Part shown: in pieces, positions 6,637 through 10,840 of the stretch
Layout of the letters: each line of letters begins with the position of its first letter
Numbering within the stretch: the first letter of the stretch is position 1
Assembly: GCA_021811635.1 (NCBI GenBank)
Contig: JAJZNS010000005.1
Span: forward strand, 1 to 10,840
Direction: 5' to 3'
Source of the DNA: Thermoplasmata archaeon
GTDB lineage: Archaea > Thermoplasmatota > Thermoplasmata > Thermoplasmatales > Thermoplasmataceae
Length of the DNA: 10,840 bases
Program-made: the position numbers and the translations under genes
The notes under the pieces: model-generated
The model's input: the letters and a program-made list of their open reading frames with translations, nothing else
The model's database searches: none
What the model was told of the DNA's origin: nothing

Positions 6637-6656
6637 TCGCTGGATTTCCAATCATA

Positions 6657-7811
6657 ATGCAGCCGGTCTATAACGAGACACATATGGAACTCAGGGAAAC
6701 GGTACGGGAATTCGTGAAGAGAAAGATTCAGCCCATAGCGTCCAGGATAGATACCGAGGATTATTTTCCTGAGGAAATTTTCAAGGAAATGGGCAGGCTT
6801 GGTCTCCTCGGGATAACTGTACCGGAAGAGTACGGAGGATCTGGCATGGATTACGCTGCGCAGGCGCTGGTTGAGGAAGAACTGGGATACGTTTCACCCC
6901 CTCTTGCCCTTTCATATGGGGCCCATTCAAACCTCTGTCTTGACAGCCTTTACAGGAATGGGAGCATACAGCAGAGAGAAGAGTATGTGCCAAAGCTCTG
7001 TTCGGGCGAATGGATTGGGTCGCTGGCACTCACCGAACCGTCTTCCGGAAGCGACGCCCTGGCCATGAAAACTGAAGCAGTCAGGGACGGAGACGGCTTC
7101 CTGCTGAACGGAAGCAAAACGCTTATCACAAACGCACCCTATTCTGATCTTTTCTTTGTGTATGCACGTACTGGCAAGGGATATACCCCTTTCGTCGTCC
7201 TATCCGGGGACAAGGGGTTTTCCAGGGGAAGCAAATTCTCAAAGATGGGAATGAGGGGGTCGCCAACGGGCGAGATTTACTTTGATTCGATCCACCTTAC
7301 AAGGGATCGCATTATAGGGAAGGAAAATGAAGGAAAAAATATAATCATGAACGGCCTGAATTCCGAAAGGGTGATACTTTCCTTCATATTTCTGGGGCTG
7401 GCAAAGCGTGCACTGGAACTTTCCGTCAGCTATGCATCGGAAAGGAAGCAGGGTGGGCAGACCATCGACAGATACGAACTCGTTCAGGAGAAGCTGGCCT
7501 ATATGTATTCCAGATACAGGGCAAGCCGTTTTCTGTGTGAGGATGCCCTTGCAAAACTGAAAGAGAGCAGCAAGGACGGGCTGAGTGCAGCCACTGGCAT
7601 ACTTTATACTGCTGAATCTGCTGAGTATATCGCCAGGGAGGCTGTTCAGATTCATGGCGGTTACGGTTACCTGAGGGATTTCGAGGTGGAGAGACTGCTG
7701 AGGGACGCTATCCTTGGGCAGATCGGGGCGGGAACAACGGAGATAAGAAAACATATTGTAGCAAGGGAACTCTCAAAAAGCTACCTGCACAGTGGGGAAA
7801 TACCTGAATAA
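6657..7811 (+). CDS. Acyl-CoA dehydrogenase, isovaleryl-CoA dehydrogenase-like
   Basis: FAD-dependent acyl-CoA dehydrogenase of 384 residues (normal length) that would introduce an alpha-beta double bond into an acyl-CoA and pass electrons to an electron-transfer flavoprotein. Visible signatures: LALTEPSSGSDA (123-134, flavin/substrate-binding), MGMRGSPTGE (197-206), QIHGGYGYLRDFEVERLLRDA (331-351) and GAGTTEIRKHIVARE (357-371). The position of the MCAD/SCAD catalytic glutamate (YEGT) is Ala358 here, while Glu237 in GLNSERVIL matches the glutamate used by isovaleryl-CoA and long-chain enzymes. This hints at branched-chain substrates, as in leucine breakdown. In the RKxFG motif the usual Phe is Gly (RKQGG, 263-267). 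The gene is first on the plus strand and apparently leaderless, and NMD3 follows after 2 bp. Substrate is an inference; no other beta-oxidation gene is in the window. Confidence 0.93.
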   Translation: MQPVYNETHMELRETVREFVKRKIQPIASRIDTEDYFPEEIFKEMGRLGLLGITVPEEYGGSGMDYAAQALVEEELGYVSPPLALSYGAHSNLCLDSLYRNGSIQQREEYVPKLCSGEWIGSLALTEPSSGSDALAMKTEAVRDGDGFLLNGSKTLITNAPYSDLFFVYARTGKGYTPFVVLSGDKGFSRGSKFSKMGMRGSPTGEIYFDSIHLTRDRIIGKENEGKNIIMNGLNSERVILSFIFLGLAKRALELSVSYASERKQGGQTIDRYELVQEKLAYMYSRYRASRFLCEDALAKLKESSKDGLSAATGILYTAESAEYIAREAVQIHGGYGYLRDFEVERLLRDAILGQIGAGTTEIRKHIVARELSKSYLHSGEIPE

Positions 7812-7813
7812 GA

Positions 7814-8827
7814 ATGATATGCGTAAACTGTGGAAAGGAAACACATTCGGAAAGGCCAGTGTGCGATGAATGCAGGATAAAAGCACTCGGCGTAAAAAGG
7901 AAAGGCATTCTTAACCTCGTCGCATGCCCTAAATGCGGGGCGATGAAAACATACAAGAGGTGGCTCTATTCCGCAAAGAAGGAAGAGATCGGAAAGTCGA
8001 TAGTCAAACTTTACTCTGGAAGGAATGCCGCAATACGGATTGAGGTTAAAAATGACGAGACTGACCTATTCTCAGATGAGGGGACCATCGATGCTGAGGT
8101 ATCAGTAATTGCGGATGATTCCCGGTCGACCTTCCATGACGAGATACCATACAGCATAAGCAAGGAGAGTTGCCCACGGTGCAACAAGGCTACTGGATCC
8201 TACTTCGAAGCAATTGTGCAGATTAGAGGGATCACCGGAACTTATTCCCCCCTTCTGGACAGGGTTTTTGATCATACTGCCGACATATCTGACCGCACGA
8301 GACCAAACATAACCAAGGTCACCAGGCGCAATGAAGGGCTTGACGTATTCTTTGGATCGTTCAAGATTGCGGAGGCCTTCTCCAGAAAGTTGACTGAACT
8401 TTACTTTTCATTGTACTCTGTCACAAAGAAGTTGTCAGGCAGGTCAAACGGCCTTGATCTCTACAGGTACACTTACCTTGTGAGATTGGCAGACCTTTAC
8501 CGTGGGGCAATTCTCAAGATATCGGAAACTCCATACGCAGTGCTGTCCGTCCACAAAAGAACTCTTACGCTGATGGGATTGCAGGACAGAAAGGTTATTG
8601 TGATTGATTCGGCAGAGTTCTTCTCGTCCAGATTCAGAGTAATCGATAATGGAGGAAATCTGGAGAGGTATTCACTGATGTACAGAACAGGCGATGAGAT
8701 ACAGATAGTGAGCCCGGATGGGATGAATACTCTGGCGGTGAAAGGAACATACGATGACGACCATGTGGACGTCGTTTATTACCAGGGTGACTATTACGCG
8801 CTCCCGCCACAATCCATGAAACATTAA
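7814..8827 (+). CDS. NMD3 family protein (ribosome large-subunit biogenesis factor)
   Basis: Archaeal NMD3 homologue of 337 residues. In eukaryotes NMD3 binds the 60S subunit and serves as its nuclear export adaptor; in archaea, with no nucleus, a role in 50S maturation or subunit anti-association is presumed. Four CxxC zinc-binding pairs are present: C3/C6, C17/C20, C38/C41 and C120/C123. The last begins the family hallmark CPRCNKATGSYFEAIVQIRG (120-139). A middle domain (about 170-245, VFFGSFKIAEAFSRKL) and C-terminal beta-rich domains (about 246-335) follow. The start ATG 7814 is 2 bp after the acyl-CoA dehydrogenase stop, so coupling is likely. The C-terminal part beyond the core is less familiar to me. 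Confidence 0.87.
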   Translation: MICVNCGKETHSERPVCDECRIKALGVKRKGILNLVACPKCGAMKTYKRWLYSAKKEEIGKSIVKLYSGRNAAIRIEVKNDETDLFSDEGTIDAEVSVIADDSRSTFHDEIPYSISKESCPRCNKATGSYFEAIVQIRGITGTYSPLLDRVFDHTADISDRTRPNITKVTRRNEGLDVFFGSFKIAEAFSRKLTELYFSLYSVTKKLSGRSNGLDLYRYTYLVRLADLYRGAILKISETPYAVLSVHKRTLTLMGLQDRKVIVIDSAEFFSSRFRVIDNGGNLERYSLMYRTGDEIQIVSPDGMNTLAVKGTYDDDHVDVVYYQGDYYALPPQSMKH

Positions 8828-8852
8828 GACAATCAATGCTATCCGGTACAAG

Positions 8853-10115
8853 ATGGCGATCAGTGCAGAATGGGAAAAGCTCACAAAGGTGATGATCCAC
8901 AGACCGGGCCTTGAGATAGAATATGCAATGTTGTCTCCAGGGTCATTCCTTTTCGAGAGACCATTCAACACGGCACGGGCAAGAAATGAACATGACGGGC
9001 TGGCCGAAACCCTGAGATCGGAAGGGGTGGACGTAATGCACCTCCGGGAAACTTACATTAAGCTTGCCGATACCAGGGATTCGTTCAGGAGAGCGCTTGA
9101 GGAGAAGGTAATAGAAAACGTCATGTTTTTTGGCGAAGTGACGGACGTGGCAAAAGCAAGAAAAGAGTTTGCCAGGAACGCGAGCGATCTGGACTCATCC
9201 ACGCTTTTCGAGATCCTGACGCTTGAGCCCTCCCTTGATCTGAGAAAATCCACCGATGGCGGCGTAAGCTATCCTACGGTATATTCAAACATCCCACTCG
9301 CAAACCTTTATTTCATGAGGGACCAGCAGGCCGTGATGCCGGCCGGGATGGTCATTGGTAACATGAAGAGCCCCCAGAGGAAGAAGGAGATTGAGATTAC
9401 AAGTTTTCTCTTTGAGAAAGGCCTGAATTTAGAAGGAATTTTTGCCATAAATGGAGAAGGGACACTGGAAGGCGGGGATTTCATCCCGGCAGGGGATTAC
9501 GCACTTTTCGGGACTGGAAACCGTACCAACATTGCCGGAGTGATGCAGGCCATGAATTCCGGACTGCTGCAATTTGACACAGTTTACGCTGTTGAGAATC
9601 CTGTCTACAGATTCATGGAGACTTCACCGGACCCGATGGTGAATATGCACCTCGATACCTATCTCAATTTCCCCTCATCCAGTTCTGTCGTCACTTCTGC
9701 AGAGCTCTGCAGGACTGCTGTTGTTCAGATTTTTCACAGGAACGGTGGATCATATGAAAGGGCAGGTTCGGAAAAACTTATTGACGTAATAAAGGAGAGA
9801 GATCTCAATATAATTGATCTATCAGTGGCGGAACAGCTGAGCTATGCCTCCAATTTCCTCACTCTGAGGGATGGCAGGATTCTTGCGATAGATACGGGAA
9901 AGGTTATCAGGAGGCTTCTGGAAAGGGATGCATTCAGGGGAAAGACGCTTGACGCGGTAAAAGAGGCTTACAACAGCTCAGGCGGAAAGAATATGTTCCC
10001 ATCGGGTAAAGATCTCAGGGAACACGGAATAGATCAGGTAACGCTCGATCTGCAGGAACTCACGGGAGGTTACGGCGGTGCACATTGCATGACCGCTTCC
10101 CTTGAGCGTATCTGA
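8853..10115 (+). CDS. arcA: Arginine deiminase-like enzyme (guanidino-group hydrolase)
   Basis: Member of the guanidine-modifying superfamily, 420 residues, most like arginine deiminase (arginine to citrulline plus ammonia). Aligning by eye with bacterial enzymes, all five catalytic residues are present: Asp157 in NLYFMRDQQA, Glu206 in LEGGDF, His266 and Asp268 in MHLDTY, and Cys412 in GGAHCMTASLER. Further agreement: HRPG (16-19), FNT (38-40), Arg176, and Arg224 in GTGNRT. Bacterial enzymes carry a substrate-gating Arg five residues before (Pseudomonas) or directly before (Mycoplasma) the cysteine; here these positions are Tyr407 and His411. Start ATG 8853 lies 25 bp after NMD3, with no strong Shine-Dalgarno. 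No ornithine carbamoyltransferase, carbamate kinase or arginine antiporter gene lies in the window. Another guanidino substrate is possible, but deiminase chemistry is well supported. Confidence 0.85.
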   Translation: MAISAEWEKLTKVMIHRPGLEIEYAMLSPGSFLFERPFNTARARNEHDGLAETLRSEGVDVMHLRETYIKLADTRDSFRRALEEKVIENVMFFGEVTDVAKARKEFARNASDLDSSTLFEILTLEPSLDLRKSTDGGVSYPTVYSNIPLANLYFMRDQQAVMPAGMVIGNMKSPQRKKEIEITSFLFEKGLNLEGIFAINGEGTLEGGDFIPAGDYALFGTGNRTNIAGVMQAMNSGLLQFDTVYAVENPVYRFMETSPDPMVNMHLDTYLNFPSSSSVVTSAELCRTAVVQIFHRNGGSYERAGSEKLIDVIKERDLNIIDLSVAEQLSYASNFLTLRDGRILAIDTGKVIRRLLERDAFRGKTLDAVKEAYNSSGGKNMFPSGKDLREHGIDQVTLDLQELTGGYGGAHCMTASLERI

Positions 10116-10124
10116 AGGGAAAGG

Positions 10125-10134
10125 TTTAATTTTA
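10125..10134 (+). promoter_or_regulatory. TATA box of the eS1 gene
   Basis: TTTAATTTTA preceded by the purine run GAAGGGAAAGG, which suits a BRE. Transcription about 26 bp later would give a leader of roughly 30 nt containing a weak 5-bp hairpin (AGTGC 10159-10163 with GCGCT 10171-10175) and the Shine-Dalgarno-like AGAGGGAT just before ATG 10187. This indicates eS1 is transcribed on its own rather than only from the upstream genes. Confidence 0.55.
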
Positions 10135-10186
10135 GGCCACCATTCCCATCGTACTTCCAGTGCGCGTTTGGCGCTAGAGGGATTGA

Positions 10187-10825
10187 ATGGCCTCAGAAAA
10201 ATCACAAAAAAAAGGAAAGGAAAAGTGGAAAGAGAAAACCTGGTTCACAATTGCAGCCCCGCCTTTCATGGGCGGAAAGGAGATAGTCAAATGCCCTGGA
10301 GCCTCGCCTGAGGCCATGGTCGGAAGGAGAGTGGAAGTTCCAGTATCAGACCTGACTGGTAACGTGAAGAAGGGAAACACCAAGGCTATTTTCAAGATTA
10401 TATCCTGCAACGGGCTAGAATGCCAGACAACTTTCGATGGCCACTACGTTGGGGACGATTACATAAGGAGACTCGTTCGAAGAAGGAAGGACCGGATAGA
10501 TATTATCGTGAAAGACTCGACTAAAGACGGGTACAGTTTCGTGATCAAGGCAGTGATAGTGATAGATGGAAAATTGAACGCCTCGAAGTTGGCCAGCATT
10601 AGAAAAGGCTCAGATGAATTCCTGAGGAACAAGATAAAAAGTCTTTCACTTGGCGAGCTTTCAAATTACGTCATTGGTGATGAAATTTCCTCCGATTTGA
10701 TATCGGTCAGCAGACATATATTCCCCCTCAGAAAAGTGGAAATCCGCAAAACTGAAAATCGTGGTCCTATAGCTCAGGTAGCCGAGACAAGGCATGACAT
10801 AGAAGAACCTCAGGCTCCGGCATAA
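10187..10825 (+). CDS. rps3ae: 30S ribosomal protein eS1 (S3Ae)
   Basis: Ribosomal protein S3Ae/eS1 of the archaeal small subunit platform, 212 residues, normal for the family. The N-terminus is lysine-rich, followed by the family mark KTWFTIAAPPFMGGKEI (17-33). Other conserved parts are VGRRVEVPVSDLTGN (45-59) and the FDGHYVGDDYIRRLVRRRKDRID segment (83-105). Start ATG 10187 has AGAGGGAT about 5 nt upstream; candidate starts further upstream lie in other frames. It has its own TATA-like element 71 bp after arginine deiminase and ends just before a T-run. It appears intact and typical. Confidence 0.95.
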   Translation: MASEKSQKKGKEKWKEKTWFTIAAPPFMGGKEIVKCPGASPEAMVGRRVEVPVSDLTGNVKKGNTKAIFKIISCNGLECQTTFDGHYVGDDYIRRLVRRRKDRIDIIVKDSTKDGYSFVIKAVIVIDGKLNASKLASIRKGSDEFLRNKIKSLSLGELSNYVIGDEISSDLISVSRHIFPLRKVEIRKTENRGPIAQVAETRHDIEEPQAPA

Positions 10826-10831
10826 CCTGTC

Positions 10832-10840
10832 TTTTTTTTT
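10832..10840 (+). terminator. Poly-T terminator after eS1
   Basis: A run of nine T residues reaches the window end, starting 7 bp after the eS1 stop codon. Archaeal RNA polymerase stops at T-runs without needing a hairpin, and none is seen. The run may continue outside the window. Confidence 0.75.

Larger units (their letters stand above)
6383..6656. other. Divergent promoter region between rpo7 and acyl-CoA dehydrogenase
   Basis: 274 bp without a recognisable full-length gene. It holds the rpo7 promoter and leader (minus strand) and the acyl-CoA dehydrogenase TATA box (plus strand). In between it has short inverted repeats: CTATC/GATAG (6513-6527), GTGCAT/ATGCAC (6551-6583) and the near-palindrome GCGcAATATTCGC (6588-6600). 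An orphan Shine-Dalgarno AGGAGG (6526-6531) precedes a nine-codon frame starting TTG 6539 and stopping at 6568. No tRNA or known structured RNA was recognised. Confidence 0.6.

Noticed and set aside
7239..7754. 171-codon minus-strand frame opposite the acyl-CoA dehydrogenase
   Set aside because: The plus-strand product is a clear, full-length enzyme; the opposite frame has no recognisable features.
10159..10175. Hairpin AGTGC/GCGCT in the eS1 leader as a regulatory element
   Set aside because: Only five pairs including one G-U pair; too weak to call without conservation.
1..10840. Mobile element, CRISPR array, defence system, tRNA or rRNA
   Set aside because: No transposase, integrase, evenly spaced repeats, cas or toxin-antitoxin proteins, or RNA-gene-like sequence were seen; gene content is archaeal housekeeping.

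Overview
The window looks like chromosomal DNA of a thermoplasmatal (Euryarchaeota, Thermoplasmatales-like) archaeon of moderate GC. The evidence is the archaeal/eukaryotic type of information-processing genes (Rpo7/RpoE', Spt4, eS24, eS31/S27ae, eS1/S3Ae, NMD3, a GTP-dependent dephospho-CoA kinase, an Lhr helicase), archaeal TATA-type promoters, at least one apparently leaderless gene, and a poly-T terminator. No tRNA, rRNA, CRISPR array, insertion sequence or phage gene was seen. I compared protein motifs with families from memory; no database search was possible.

Left part, minus strand (1-6382): reading in the direction of transcription, a tightly packed operon runs rpoE' (rpo7) - spt4 - dephospho-CoA kinase (DUF359) - rps24e - rps27ae - DUF763 protein. 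The first four junctions overlap or abut (11, 23 and 14 bp overlaps, then a stop directly followed by a start), so translational coupling is likely. A 61-bp gap with its own TATA-like element then separates the DUF763 gene from a very long Lhr-type superfamily 2 helicase (at least 1158 codons). The helicase reads without a stop in every stretch I checked and continues off the left edge.

Middle (6383-6656): a 274-bp divergent promoter region. On the minus strand it holds the rpoE' promoter and a leader with an inverted repeat. On the plus strand it holds a strong TATA box exactly placed for a leaderless acyl-CoA dehydrogenase mRNA. Several short inverted repeats and an orphan Shine-Dalgarno with a nine-codon frame lie between them.

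Right part, plus strand (6657-10840): an acyl-CoA dehydrogenase with isovaleryl-CoA-dehydrogenase-type placement of the catalytic glutamate, an NMD3 homologue 2 bp downstream, an arginine deiminase-like enzyme 25 bp further, then ribosomal protein eS1 (S3Ae) with its own promoter and a poly-T terminator at the window end.

Most of the window is ordinary archaeal housekeeping sequence. I did not find a convincing new multi-gene system. The points most worth a second look are the unusually long Lhr helicase, the uncharacterised DUF763 protein between the translation/transcription operon and Lhr, an orphan arginine deiminase lacking arginines near its catalytic cysteine, and the structured rpoE' leader and divergent promoter.
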